From NCBI GenBank assembly GCA_022845955.1, contig AP025576.1:4836001-4900000 (forward strand): a stretch of DNA of 64,000 nt, written 5' to 3'. Origin of the DNA: Lachnospiraceae bacterium. GTDB lineage: Bacteria > Bacillota > Clostridia > Lachnospirales > Lachnospiraceae. The position numbers and the translations under genes are program-made. The notes beneath the pieces are model-generated. The model had not been told where the DNA came from. It saw nothing but the letters and a program-made list of their open reading frames with translations, and did no database searches. Positions within the stretch are counted from its first letter, which is position 1, and the number at the start of each line of letters is the position of its first letter. Below, in pieces: positions 43,458 to 52,506 of this stretch.

Positions 43458-45173
43458 TTAATAGCCTGCGCCCTTCATGGCGGAGTCCGCATTTTCCGTA
43501 TATCTTCTTAATACGCCTGTATAGGTTCTTATTTTTATAGGTTTTGCCGCTTTTCTTTTTTCCAGTATTGCTTCTATGCGGGCCGCATCCATCTGCTGTC
43601 CGTCAATGCCTGCAATATCTATGGATTTATTTTCTATATTATATGAAATAAGATCACCTGTTTCAATATAGGCGATAGGGCCCCCGCATGCAGCTTCAGG
43701 AGATACATGACCGATAGCGGCTCCTCTTGTGGCCCCTGAAAATCTGCCGTCGGTAATCAGAGATACCTTACCATTGAGTGCCTGATCACAGCAAATTGCC
43801 TCGGTTGTCATCAGCATTTCGGGCATTCCGCTTCCTCTTGGCCCTTCATAGCGGATTACTATAATCTCACCGGGACGGATTTTTCCTTTTACCACTGCCT
43901 CGTGAGCATCCTCTTCACAATCGAAAACCACAGCTCTTCCTGTGTGAGATCGCATACTTTTTTCACAGGCGGAATATTTCACTACTGCTCCCTCCGGGGC
44001 AAGGCTTCCCTTCAAAACTGCGATGGAACCCATATCTTTCGTTGTTTCCACCGGAGTTATTACATCCTCCGGAGACAAATGGTAATTCTGCAGATATCCC
44101 CTGCCCCTCTCCAGAAAATGATCCTTTCTCAATGTTTCCAGATTATCCCCTAATGTTTTCCCGGTTACGGTCATCACATCCAGATCCAGGTATTTTTCCA
44201 AAAGCATCTGAACTCTGGGAATACCTCCTGCAAACCAGAAGGATTCCGTAAGATGCTGTCCGCTGGGATTTATATTTCCAATATGGGGAATGCAGGAGTT
44301 GATTTCATTAAAAATTTCAGGATCCAGCTCCAGTCCCAGCTCTGCGGCAATAGCAGGCAGATGGAGCAGTGCATTGGTGGAACCGCCGATGGCACTGTGT
44401 ATTACGATGGCATTGCGAAATGCGGCAGGTGTGAGAATTTGGGACGGGCAGATACTTTTTTCCGTCAGTTCCATTATTTTACGGCCGGCTTTCCTTGCCA
44501 AAGAAAGAATATCCCTCATTGTCGCAGGCGCCAGAGCGCTTCCCGGAAGAGCCAGACCCAGCGCTTCCGCCATACATTGCATGGTACTGGCCGTTCCCAT
44601 AAAGGTACATGCTCCCTGAGAGGGACAGCCTGTCAGCTTGTAGTCACGGATTTCATCCGGTGTAATCTCATTTTCCCTTTTTTGTCTGAGAGATATGTCA
44701 CCAGCAACTAAAGAGGTGGTTTGTCCGGGGCCCGGCCGCATACTTCCGCCGGGAATAAAAATAGCAGGAATATTTACCCTGGCTGCTGCCTTCAAATGAG
44801 CCGGTATGGATTTATCACAGGAAGAGGAAAGGATCATTCCATCCCACGGGACAAAACCTGCGTGCATTTCTATCATATCACAAATCACTTCTCTGGACGC
44901 CAGTACCAGATTCATCCCGTCATGTCCCTGCGCGCATCCATCACAGATATCCGTTACATGGAACCTGGCAGGATGGCCTCCTTTTTCATAAACACCGTAT
45001 ACGGCCTGTTCTCCCAGCTGGTTAAGATGGATGCTTCCCGGATGGCTGTCACCATAGGCATCCTCCACCAATATCTGCGGTTTTCCGATATCTTCTTCAT
45101 CCCATCCGCTTCCTAATTGCAGCGCATCAAATTGCGCCCAGGTATTACGTTCCTTTTCACTGCGTATTCCCAT
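43458..45173 (-). CDS. IlvD/Edd-family dehydratase, probable aldonic acid dehydratase
   Basis: 571 residues. Iron-sulfur ligands appear in [25 protein letters not shown] and [16 protein letters not shown]; the C-terminal barrel contains [12 protein letters not shown] and [11 protein letters not shown]. The family dehydrates branched-chain precursors (IlvD), 6-phosphogluconate (Edd) or sugar acids such as xylonate. Without other ilv genes and with an aldolase and a GntR regulator alongside, a sugar acid is more likely. GGAGG is six bases before the ATG. First gene of the operon. Confidence 0.85.
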   Translation of the reverse strand: MGIRSEKERNTWAQFDALQLGSGWDEEDIGKPQILVEDAYGDSHPGSIHLNQLGEQAVYGVYEKGGHPARFHVTDICDGCAQGHDGMNLVLASREVICDMIEMHAGFVPWDGMILSSSCDKSIPAHLKAAARVNIPAIFIPGGSMRPGPGQTTSLVAGDISLRQKRENEITPDEIRDYKLTGCPSQGACTFMGTASTMQCMAEALGLALPGSALAPATMRDILSLARKAGRKIMELTEKSICPSQILTPAAFRNAIVIHSAIGGSTNALLHLPAIAAELGLELDPEIFNEINSCIPHIGNINPSGQHLTESFWFAGGIPRVQMLLEKYLDLDVMTVTGKTLGDNLETLRKDHFLERGRGYLQNYHLSPEDVITPVETTKDMGSIAVLKGSLAPEGAVVKYSACEKSMRSHTGRAVVFDCEEDAHEAVVKGKIRPGEIIVIRYEGPRGSGMPEMLMTTEAICCDQALNGKVSLITDGRFSGATRGAAIGHVSPEAACGGPIAYIETGDLISYNIENKSIDIAGIDGQQMDAARIEAILEKRKAAKPIKIRTYTGVLRRYTENADSAMKGAGY

Positions 45174-45200
45174 AAATTACCTCCCCGTTTTATGCTGTAT

Positions 45201-45215
45201 ACCTGTATTACAGGT
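45201..45215. promoter_or_regulatory. Perfect 15-bp palindrome, candidate GntR operator
   Basis: ACCTGTATTACAGGT lies 28 bases upstream of the dehydratase start, overlapping GTATAC, which may serve as part of the -10. Position and symmetry suit repression by the FCD regulator encoded in the operon. Confidence 0.6.
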
Positions 45216-45358
45216 TGCCTATTGATAACGTAAACCCGTTTCAAACGGATGTCAAGAGAAAATGAGAGATTTAAGTTATTCCTTGTCTAATTGGAGCAAC
45301 AGTTCAGACGGCCCCATAAAAACATGCTGAATTTTTTATTGCGGAAAACTGTACATCT

Positions 45359-45407
45359 TGTGGATAACAAGCCCTTACAAATAGGATATCTGGAGCATTG
45401 TGGATAA
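45359..45407 (-). promoter_or_regulatory. Two DnaA-box sequences inside the IS left end
   Basis: TTATCCACA occurs on the minus strand at 45359-45367 and 45399-45407, 40 bp apart. Both match the consensus exactly. A third partial match (TTATCCCC) follows near 45480. Chance occurrence of two perfect boxes is unlikely but possible. Confidence 0.45.
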
Positions 45408-45612
45408 CTGAATGCTTAAAGAATGTACCATACTGTTTTTTCTTTGGCCGTTCCTTTTTATTCTGCTGTTTGCTATCAGTTATCCCCCTCTTACCTCTAA
45501 AAACGGTTTCTTTCCACCGTCAAAATGCTGCCCCCGTTCTTCCCTGGGATTCGCCTTTTGGGGTCTTTTCTGATATACTACGTGTATCGGTAATCCGGAA
45601 GGGGGTGTTCCT

Positions 45613-47136
45613 GTGGGTGGCAATTATGAAAAGGGCGTTTACAAGCAGCTGATGGAAGTCATGGAAAAATTAAATGCCATGGAATCCGAGCACTGCCGTG
45701 ACCGCAAAGAGGTAAAGGAACTCACTTCTGAAGTGACGGGGCTACGTAAAGAGAATGCCCATCTCCGGGAAGAGGTATCCCATCTGAAACAGAAAACCAC
45801 TTCCCTGGAGGAAGAGAACACCGGTCTGAAAGCGGAAAATCATCTCCTTCATGAAGATAATGAGCGCATGAAACGAATCCTGGACAATGACAGTTCCAAT
45901 TCTTCCATCCCACCCTCCAAAGATCAGCCCGGAAAAGCCCCCAATACGTTTAACAGCAGAAAACCCACCAAAAAGAAACCGGGAGCCCAGCCGGGCCACA
46001 AAGGAAGCGGCTTGTCAAAGACGCAGGTGGAGCAAAACATCCGGGAAGGGGCTTACCAGCATCGTATAGAGCAGCTGGGTACCCCGGGCAGGGTGTATAT
46101 CACACGGTACCGTCTTGATCTGGAGGTCACCCCTGTTGCAACTGAAATCCGCATCTATGCGGACCAGAATGGGAAATTCCAGGTCCCGAATGAACTCAAA
46201 GCCGATGTTTCTTACGGAGGGACAGTCAAAGCGGTTGCCGCTTTTGTGTATAGCGAAGGAGTTGTTGCCAATGACCGTATCTGCACGTTTATTAACTCCC
46301 TTTCCGGAGACAAACTCCACCTTTCGACCGGGAGCGTATACGGATTCTGCCGGAAATTTGCCCAGTCCTGTTCCACCGCGCGGCCCGCGATTATACAGGA
46401 GCTTTTGAATGCGGATGTCATCTGTACCGACGCAACCCCAGTCAAAACAGACGGAAAGCAGACCCATATCCGGAACTTCAGCACAGAGTCCTGCGTGCTG
46501 TATTGCAGTTCGGAAAAGAAAGATCTGGAAACGCTGGGGAACTTTAAAATCCTAAAGGAATTCACAGGGGCCTTGATCCATGATCACGAAACCGCACTCT
46601 ATCATTTCGGTACCAGGCATGGGGAATGCAACGTCCACCTGGAACGGTATCTGTTAAAAAACACCGAAGAAACCGGAAACCCATGGAGCCATAAGCTGAG
46701 TTGTTTTCTGGAAGGGATGAACCAGGCCCGGAAAAAGCGGATTCTTCAGGGGAACGAATGCTTTACCCCGTCAGAACTGGAGCGCTATGGTTTACGGTAT
46801 GAGGAACTCCTTGCAGAGGGATTGGAGGAGAACAAACATACCAAAGGGCGGATAGCAAAAAAGGAAGAGAAGGCGTTACTAAAGCGGCTGAAGAAGTACA
46901 GGAAGAATCACCTGCTGTTCCTGTACGATTTCCGAATACCTTATAGCAATAACCGTTCGGAAAAAGACCTTCGGATCTGCAAAAACCGCCAGAAAATGGC
47001 AGGCGGATTCCGTACCGCAGCCGGACGCCAAATGTATTGCGACATCATGAGTTTGATAGAAACCATAAAACGTAGGGGATTAAATATTTTTCAAGGTATT
47101 ATTGCCTTGATGAACGGTGTACCAGCCATAAGATGA
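45613..47136 (+). CDS. tnpC: IS66-family transposase
   Basis: 507 residues starting at GTG with AGGGGG seven bases upstream. A leucine-rich coiled coil (about 10-90) is followed by a basic linker with SNSSIPPSKDQPGK. A short zinc-finger-like part comes next, and then the DDE core: CTDATPVKTDG (first D), LIHDHETALYHFG (second D) and YSNNRSEKDLRICKNRQK (E). FRTAAGRQMYCDIMSLIET is the usual C-terminal block. It appears intact and may be active. Confidence 0.9.
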   Translation: MGGNYEKGVYKQLMEVMEKLNAMESEHCRDRKEVKELTSEVTGLRKENAHLREEVSHLKQKTTSLEEENTGLKAENHLLHEDNERMKRILDNDSSNSSIPPSKDQPGKAPNTFNSRKPTKKKPGAQPGHKGSGLSKTQVEQNIREGAYQHRIEQLGTPGRVYITRYRLDLEVTPVATEIRIYADQNGKFQVPNELKADVSYGGTVKAVAAFVYSEGVVANDRICTFINSLSGDKLHLSTGSVYGFCRKFAQSCSTARPAIIQELLNADVICTDATPVKTDGKQTHIRNFSTESCVLYCSSEKKDLETLGNFKILKEFTGALIHDHETALYHFGTRHGECNVHLERYLLKNTEETGNPWSHKLSCFLEGMNQARKKRILQGNECFTPSELERYGLRYEELLAEGLEENKHTKGRIAKKEEKALLKRLKKYRKNHLLFLYDFRIPYSNNRSEKDLRICKNRQKMAGGFRTAAGRQMYCDIMSLIETIKRRGLNIFQGIIALMNGVPAIR

Positions 47137-47190
47137 CTGGTTTATTAGCTGTGGGAATTCATGGGCTGTCTGAACTGTTACCTAATTGGA

Positions 47191-47295
47191 GTAACAGTTC
47201 AGACGCCCCTTTGTGTCCCGCGGCATCCCCCTCCCCTGCTTTTTCCTGGGGCGGCGGTGCTGTAAGGTACCTTCCAGGGGCGTCTGAACAGTTAC
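47191..47295. mobile_element. 105-bp miniature relative of the IS66 element
   Basis: Ends GTAACAGTTCAGACGCCCCT and, read inward from the right, GTAACTGTTCAGACGCCCCT (one mismatch). TAATTGGA flanks both sides (47183-47190, 47296-47303). It carries no gene and abuts the full IS, sharing a flank copy with it. Confidence 0.72.
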
Positions 47296-47303
47296 TAATT
47301 GGA

Positions 47304-47732
47304 TAAATATAGGTAATATTAATTCAGGCAGAAATCATTTGATTTCGCTTAGAAGATGGCAATAATCCGTACAGCATTATTGTTTAAAATTTCTCTACGG
47401 CAGATTAATTACAAACGTTTACAGGCTGCCGCAGGCAGTATACAAATCAATGGCTCCTATAAATAGGAGGCTCTTATCTGTTTACGATTCAGCCATGTAA
47501 ATAACGATTATACAAACTAGCCATAAACACATGCTTCCTAAGTTTAGTTTGTACAAACATTCCCCTAAGACGGGACACCTGACAAAAATAATGCAAGGCC
47601 ATAAAAACGCTCATTATCTAATACGTTTATTTGGGGGAGATTATGAATAGCATAGCCCACCAGGAACCGCATGCGGAAAGTATCAATCCGGCTGATAACA
47701 AAACGTTAACTGTTTTTAGAAAGGACGAAAGT
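47304..47732. other. Gene-free stretch right of the IS cluster
   Basis: No gene is supported. A hairpin GGCTCCTAT-AA-ATAGGAGGC lies at about 47452-47472 and a smaller one, CTGCC-G-CAGGCAG-like, just before it. The minus-strand open frame at 47627-47878 has no ribosome site. Confidence 0.4.
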
Positions 47733-48432
47733 ATGGAAATATGCAGATAGTATGGTATACCCCCGTATAAAGTAATAGTATTGCATGGAGGACCTGGCGC
47801 TCCAGGATGTGCAGCAGGTCTCTGCAGAATTCTTGAGGAAGACATCGATGTACTTAAACATTTGCAAAAAGCCTGCACTATTGATGGATTTATGGATGAA
47901 ATATTATACCTGATTAGAATATATGCTCTTTCACAGATTATTCTTGCAGGTCATTCTTTTGGGGCATGGCTGGCATTGTTATTTGCGGATAAATATCATC
48001 TTCTTGTTTCAAGAGCAATTATTATCGGCTGCGGACCATTAAAGGCCAAGTATCTCCCCGAAATCATTCAAACCCAAAGGAGCGGGCCGAACAGGGGCTT
48101 TCCGATATGGATAATTATCATTCATTACCTGAAACCAATACGGACATGCTGTAATTTGATGAGGAACAGCATAAGGCATTAATGGCTGCAATATTTTCTT
48201 TACGCGAAAGCGGGAACTCCTCGACCGGATACTGCATGTTACCTGTCCGTTAACTGCCTTTCATGGAAAATACGATCCTCCTCCGATTCGGGGATTGAGT
48301 GTACCTCTGGAGGGAAAACTTCCGAATTTACGGCTTATCATTTTGGAAAATTACGGTCATGATACATGGAAGGAAAAATACGCAAGGGAGGAATTCCTCC
48401 AATTAATTCGTAGCGAGCTTGAGATAAACTGA
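47733..48432 (+). pseudogene. Decayed alpha/beta hydrolase (proline iminopeptidase-like)
   Basis: The ATG at 47733 gives MEICR, then an in-frame TAG, then YGIPPYKVIVLHGGPGAPG, the usual HGGPG oxyanion motif. ILAGHSFGAWLALLFADKY carries the nucleophile Ser. The frame is lost near 48090. In other frames the sequence resumes (NYHSLPETNTDM) and ends with TAFHGKYDPPPI, LEGKLPNLRLIILEN and YGHDTWKEKYAREEF up to a stop at 48432, which supplies the catalytic Asp and His regions. So the gene has at least one nonsense change and a frameshift. Confidence 0.72.
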
Positions 48433-48448
48433 GAAAAAGATTTATTAT

Positions 48449-48482
48449 AAAAAAACTATTAACTGTGGTTAGTAGTTTTTTT
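48449..48482 (+). terminator. Terminator after the hydrolase pseudogene
   Basis: AAAAAACTATTAAC pairs with GTTAGTAGTTTTTT around TGTG, 16 bases after the pseudogene stop, with a full T-run. Confidence 0.75.
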
Positions 48483-48675
48483 GTGCTTTTATGGGGTAAT
48501 ATTGGCTGAACAGATAACAGTTTTTGTTTATATATATCATGGGTAATCTATTCGTGCTGCTTTAGTGGTGGCCGAAAAGGATAACCGTGTATCGGAAGGC
48601 GGCCTGTCATTTCTTATTGTGCTGCTGTAAAGGCGGTGACAAAGACGAGGATATACGAAACAAGATTTAAAGGGA

Positions 48676-49452
48676 ATTTCAACCCGCACCACCGCAAAGG
48701 TGGTGACTGGCTGCTCCTATGAAACGGCAGACATTGAGTTTATTTCAATCCACATCACCGCAAAGGTGGTGACAATTCTTCTTATTAGCAACAGCACAAA
48801 TATCATTTCAATCCACACCACCGCAAAGGTGGTGACCGGCTAGTAGCCCGGGAATATGGACTGTCCGATATTTCAATCCACACCACCGCAAAGGTGGTGA
48901 CTGTTGACCGGGGCCCGGTAAGCACCACTGCGGAATCATTTCAATCCACACCACCGCAAAGGTGGTGACCATTGCAACGGCTTTATCCTTTTCTTCATTT
49001 TTAGATTTCAATCCACACCACCGCAAAGGTGGTGACTGAAATTCATAAAGCAAAAGTGCTGCTGACACTTATTTCAATCCACACCACCGCAAAGGTGGTG
49101 ACTCCCTGACATTGGGCGGCACGGTGTATAAGCAGGATTTCAATCCACACCACCGCAAAGGTGGTGACCACATAAGAGATATGCTGATTAAGAGTGTACG
49201 ATTTCAATCCACACCACCGCAAAGGTGGTGACAACCCGGCAGGCGGTAAAAGACCCAAAATCTAAGCATTTCAATCCACACCACCGCAAAGGTGGTGACA
49301 CCACCGCAAAGGTGGTGACAAACCGTTCACAGCCCGAATATATGGTACAAGACGCAAAGGTGGTGACACCACCGCAAAGGTGGTGACTAAAAAACTGGTT
49401 TCCGGCGACCCGATGCTTGTGAAGGTGGTGACACCACCGCAAAGGTGGTGAC
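48676..49452 (-). CRISPR. CRISPR array 2, adjacent to cas2, with aberrant newest repeats
   Basis: Ten units (48676-49299) have the 32-bp repeat that, in crRNA sense, starts GTCACCACC, has the stem CACCACC-TTTGC-GGTGGTG and ends GTGGATTGAAAT. The two outermost old units have one to three changes. At the leader end the pattern breaks. The tenth unit is preceded by a 20-bp extra GTCACCACCTTTGCGGTGGT (49300-49319). Two further units (49356-49387 and 49421-49452) are 32-bp strings made of that block plus GTCACCACCTTT, so they lack ATTGAAAT. Spacers between them are 33-36 bp, as normal. Confidence 0.95.
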
Positions 49453-49622
49453 AGCAATTTTGCATAATTACTACATACTTTCTTCCTTTCTCTCTACACA
49501 ACTATACTAATATTTAACTTTCAGTACCCCACAAATCTTGGAATACATATATATTCAGACGCCATATTGACATTTTCTGGTGCGAATCCCCCGGGGATTT
49601 CATGTGCACTTAGGATTCGCAC
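49453..49622 (-). promoter_or_regulatory. Leader of array 2
   Basis: Starts AGCAATTTTGCATAA beside the newest repeat. The GGTGCGAAT/ATTCGCAC inverted repeat lies at 49579-49622, about 127 bp away, and overlaps the stop codon of cas2. Confidence 0.8.
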
Positions 49623-49912
49623 TAAAATATCAAAGGCTTTTCCACATTAATCCCTTTGTTCACTCCTACATGCTCCACCCGTGCTTTTTTTTGATTTCCC
49701 AAATAATAAAATCTGAGACTGTCCACCTTTTCATCAATCATCTCTGTTAATGAAGCTTTCAGCATTAAACATTGCCCGGGATCCAAAACACATTCAAACA
49801 CGGAATTCTGTACTCTGGTTCCATAATTCACACATTGCTTCGCCACTTTTCTTAACCGGGATTTACCGGCGGCTGATTCCGTGTTGACATCATATGTAAT
49901 TAATACCAGCAT
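49622..49912 (-). CDS. cas2: CRISPR-associated endonuclease Cas2
   Basis: 96 residues with a ferredoxin-like fold: MLVLITYDVNTES supplies the metal Asp, followed by NYGTRVQNSVFEC and DSLRFYYLGN. With Cas1 it forms the complex that integrates new spacers. It lies 9 bp after cas1 as the last gene of the operon. Its stop codon lies inside the inverted repeat of the array 2 leader. Confidence 0.95.
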   Translation of the reverse strand: MLVLITYDVNTESAAGKSRLRKVAKQCVNYGTRVQNSVFECVLDPGQCLMLKASLTEMIDEKVDSLRFYYLGNQKKARVEHVGVNKGINVEKPLIF

Positions 49913-49921
49913 AACCTCCTC

Positions 49922-50953
49922 CTATTTCCAGAAAAAAGGTGGGTATTCATCCAGATCTCCCCTAAGATATCTTGCCAGCAGCATGGATTGCACAAAAGGA
50001 ATCATGCCCCACTCCACTTTTTCTCCCAGATATGGGTGCGTGATTACCTCTTTCTTTTTATTCTGCCATTCCACCAACAAATCCTTCCTGGCATTATCAT
50101 TTAACAGAACGGCTCCATCCTCTTTGTGGGTAAAATCTTTGCCCGTAACCATCTTTTTATTAATAAGAGTTAAAACAAACCGATCCGCCAGCACAGGCCT
50201 GAGTTCCTCGATTAAATCTAAAGCCAGGGATGCCCTTCCGGGTCTGTCCGTATGCATAAACCCTACATAAGGATCCAATCCCACCGTTTCCAAAGCAGAC
50301 GCAACCATATTGGTCAGTAAGGTATATACAAAAGAAAGTAAGGCATTTACATTATCTAAAGGCGGTCTTTTATTCCTGCCTGAAAACACAAAATCCTTTT
50401 TCTGCTGTAAAATCAACTGATTGAATACACCAAAATAGATGCTTGCCGCTTCTCCCTCAAAACCTCTCAGTTGTGCCGTTTCCGTACTTTCCTCAATATT
50501 TTTCAGAGATTTCTGTAAAAACAGAGAGGCCTGCCTTACTTTCTCCGTATCTACCTGCATACTGTGATCCCGGACAGCACGTTCCAAAACCCAGCGGGAA
50601 TTATATACTTTCCCTAATATACAATTTCTGGCAATCCCCAGAGACAATGCAGCATCCGCAGAAACCTGGTACTGCTTTTTTCTTAATACCACATTTCCCC
50701 GGACACTTCCCGTCACTCTTGCCAGGAATTTTCCCTGGGGAGTAAGAAAGCATAAAGATATATTCCTGTTTGCACAGCCACCCATCAACGCAGGGCTTAC
50801 TCCCCTGTATCCAAAGGAAACGATAGCCTCCAGATTATGCAGCGGAATCCGTCCCACTTCCTGATCTTTGTCAAGAATAACCACATTTTCACCATCTAAA
50901 GAAAGATAACTGTCAGGGGAGGTGATGTACAAGGTATTTAAAAGCTTCTTCAT
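49922..50953 (-). CDS. cas1: CRISPR-associated integrase Cas1, type I-C
   Basis: 343 residues. MKKLLNTLYITSPDSYLSLD opens the beta domain. Metal ligands are E166 (LRGFEGEAAS), H234 (GFMHTDRPGR) and D246/E249 (LDLIEELRP). It joins prespacer ends to the leader-side repeat. The ATG overlaps the cas4 stop by four bases (ATGA), so I chose 50953 and not a longer upstream frame. The protein appears intact, which matters for the irregular repeats of array 2. Confidence 0.95.
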   Translation of the reverse strand: MKKLLNTLYITSPDSYLSLDGENVVILDKDQEVGRIPLHNLEAIVSFGYRGVSPALMGGCANRNISLCFLTPQGKFLARVTGSVRGNVVLRKKQYQVSADAALSLGIARNCILGKVYNSRWVLERAVRDHSMQVDTEKVRQASLFLQKSLKNIEESTETAQLRGFEGEAASIYFGVFNQLILQQKKDFVFSGRNKRPPLDNVNALLSFVYTLLTNMVASALETVGLDPYVGFMHTDRPGRASLALDLIEELRPVLADRFVLTLINKKMVTGKDFTHKEDGAVLLNDNARKDLLVEWQNKKKEVITHPYLGEKVEWGMIPFVQSMLLARYLRGDLDEYPPFFWK

Positions 50954-51618
50954 TCGCAATCCTCCGTTATGGCAGCATGGATATACTCTTTTACCGCAGG
51001 TGCTTTTCCCAGCTTGGGTAAACAAATATCTTTTAGGGAACAGGCATTGCAGCTTTTAGACCACTTCACCTTTGGAGTATACCTTTTGTCATATAACTGA
51101 TGCATTTCGTTAAAATACGCTTTCACCTTATCCTTTCGCTCATCCGTGAAAAGAATAGTTTCCCTGCGTCTGGTTTCACCATAAAATACGGCTCCTTCTT
51201 TAATCTCGGCGGAAAACATTTCTTCGAGGCAAAGGGCCTGGGCGGTTAACTGCAGAATATCTATATCGGTGGCTTTCGGGCTTCCTTTTTTGTACTCTAC
51301 GGGAAAAACCTGATAGCAACCGCGGTGCCCGTGGAGCGATATTCCATCCGGCACCTTCCTGAATTCCACAATATCACATTCTCCGCTGACCCCCATACTG
51401 CGGGATACGACTGGCATGGCCCTGCTGATAATGACATCCTTCCGCTTTTCATTAAAATAAGGATCATGTGCATTTTTATGCAGCAGTTCCCCTGCTGCCG
51501 TATACTCATTATCCGCCCATTGCTGCTCAATATGTATCAGAGCCCACTGTCTTCTGCAAAAAGCGAAATGCTGGATTCCTGACAGCATAAGATAATCTTC
51601 TTCCCGTATTTCCATCAT
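50950..51618 (-). CDS. cas4: CRISPR-associated exonuclease Cas4
   Basis: 222 residues. C21 (FCRRQWALIH) and C190, C193, C199 (SCNACSLKDIC) bind an iron-sulfur cluster. GECDIVEF and FPVEYKKGSP form the RecB-type nuclease core. Cas4 trims prespacers and selects PAM and orientation in type I-C. It overlaps cas7 and cas1 by four bases each. Confidence 0.93.
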   Translation of the reverse strand: MMEIREEDYLMLSGIQHFAFCRRQWALIHIEQQWADNEYTAAGELLHKNAHDPYFNEKRKDVIISRAMPVVSRSMGVSGECDIVEFRKVPDGISLHGHRGCYQVFPVEYKKGSPKATDIDILQLTAQALCLEEMFSAEIKEGAVFYGETRRRETILFTDERKDKVKAYFNEMHQLYDKRYTPKVKWSKSCNACSLKDICLPKLGKAPAVKEYIHAAITEDCE

Positions 51619-52505
51619 ATTTTTCTCGATATTTCCACCGAATCCGGAACCTGATCCTCATGTATGGTAACCGAATAATCTTTATATTGTCTGGGGTAGA
51701 GCACATCTTCCCTTTTTTTCACTTCAATGGCGTCAAACAACTTATAAGCCGGACAGTCGCCCAGTTCTTTGCTGTGCCGGAATACAATCAGTTCTCTGAC
51801 CGCCATCTTTCCCCTGGCTGCCGAATGATCAATTTCAAACATATTGATAATGGCATCCCAGAGCAGTTCCAAATCCTCCTCCGAAAATCCGGTTACCTTG
51901 CGGGCCAGATTGGCGGAAATATAACCTTCTGCACGATATAGGGCATATGGCACAATATTTTTTCTTCCCATTTCCGTACTTTTATTTTCCGCATCCTTTT
52001 CTGTGGTGATGGCCACACGGGTAATCGTGACTTCCTGGCTGATAATGGGGTCAATGCTTCTGGCAAATCCCAGCTGTACCGGCCCGCGTACCTGTCCGCA
52101 ATTTAATGCGGCCTTGACAAAAGTTGTCATAACCGCCCCAAAGGTTCTGATATCAAAGAAGTTTTTACACATAAAATCCCTTATTTTCCTGTCCACATCG
52201 GGATCCTTCTTCTTTAATTCCTTTACATCCTTTTCATTGGTTTTCAGATATTCGTATGCCGTATTATCACTCCGGTTTAATGGAACATCCTCTTTAATAT
52301 AAATCTTATACCCTTCCGCATCCTCTTTTACTGTTTCCACATAATTTCGTATTTTTCTTTTCAGGCAGACATCAGTAACAATTCCATAGCCGCTTTCCGG
52401 ATCTATTCTGGGAAGATTCCCGGCATCCGGATCCCCATTGGGGTTCCCGTTCTCCACATCAAACAGCACAACAAATTCATATCTGTTTTTAATTGCTTCT
52501 CCCAT
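51615..52505 (-). CDS. cas7: Cascade backbone protein Cas7c (Csd2)
   Basis: 296 residues. NRYEFVVLFDVENGNPNGDP is the classic start of Csd2, followed by GYGIVTDVCLKRKIRNYV and FGAVMTTF. Several copies bind along the crRNA spacer. ATG at 52505 has GGAGG six bases upstream (a codon-level overlap with the end of cas8c). Confidence 0.94.
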   Translation of the reverse strand: MGEAIKNRYEFVVLFDVENGNPNGDPDAGNLPRIDPESGYGIVTDVCLKRKIRNYVETVKEDAEGYKIYIKEDVPLNRSDNTAYEYLKTNEKDVKELKKKDPDVDRKIRDFMCKNFFDIRTFGAVMTTFVKAALNCGQVRGPVQLGFARSIDPIISQEVTITRVAITTEKDAENKSTEMGRKNIVPYALYRAEGYISANLARKVTGFSEEDLELLWDAIINMFEIDHSAARGKMAVRELIVFRHSKELGDCPAYKLFDAIEVKKREDVLYPRQYKDYSVTIHEDQVPDSVEISRKI

Positions 52506-52506
52506 G

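Larger units (their letters stand above)
45296..47181 (+). mobile_element. IS66-family insertion sequence, about 1.89 kb
   Basis: Ends are GCAACAGTTCAGACGGCCC on the left and, read inward, GTAACAGTTCAGACAGCCC on the right (two mismatches). TAATTGGA stands outside both ends (45288-45295 and 47183-47190), with one extra C at the right junction, in line with the 8-bp target duplication of IS66 elements. Only one transposase gene is present, as in the simpler ISBst12-like branch. A non-coding left part of about 317 bp includes two DnaA-box sequences. Confidence 0.82.

Noticed and set aside
48676-49452. Array 2 breaks as a possible separate mini-array
   Set aside because: The irregular units share the leader, stem and spacer length with the rest, so they belong to the same array.
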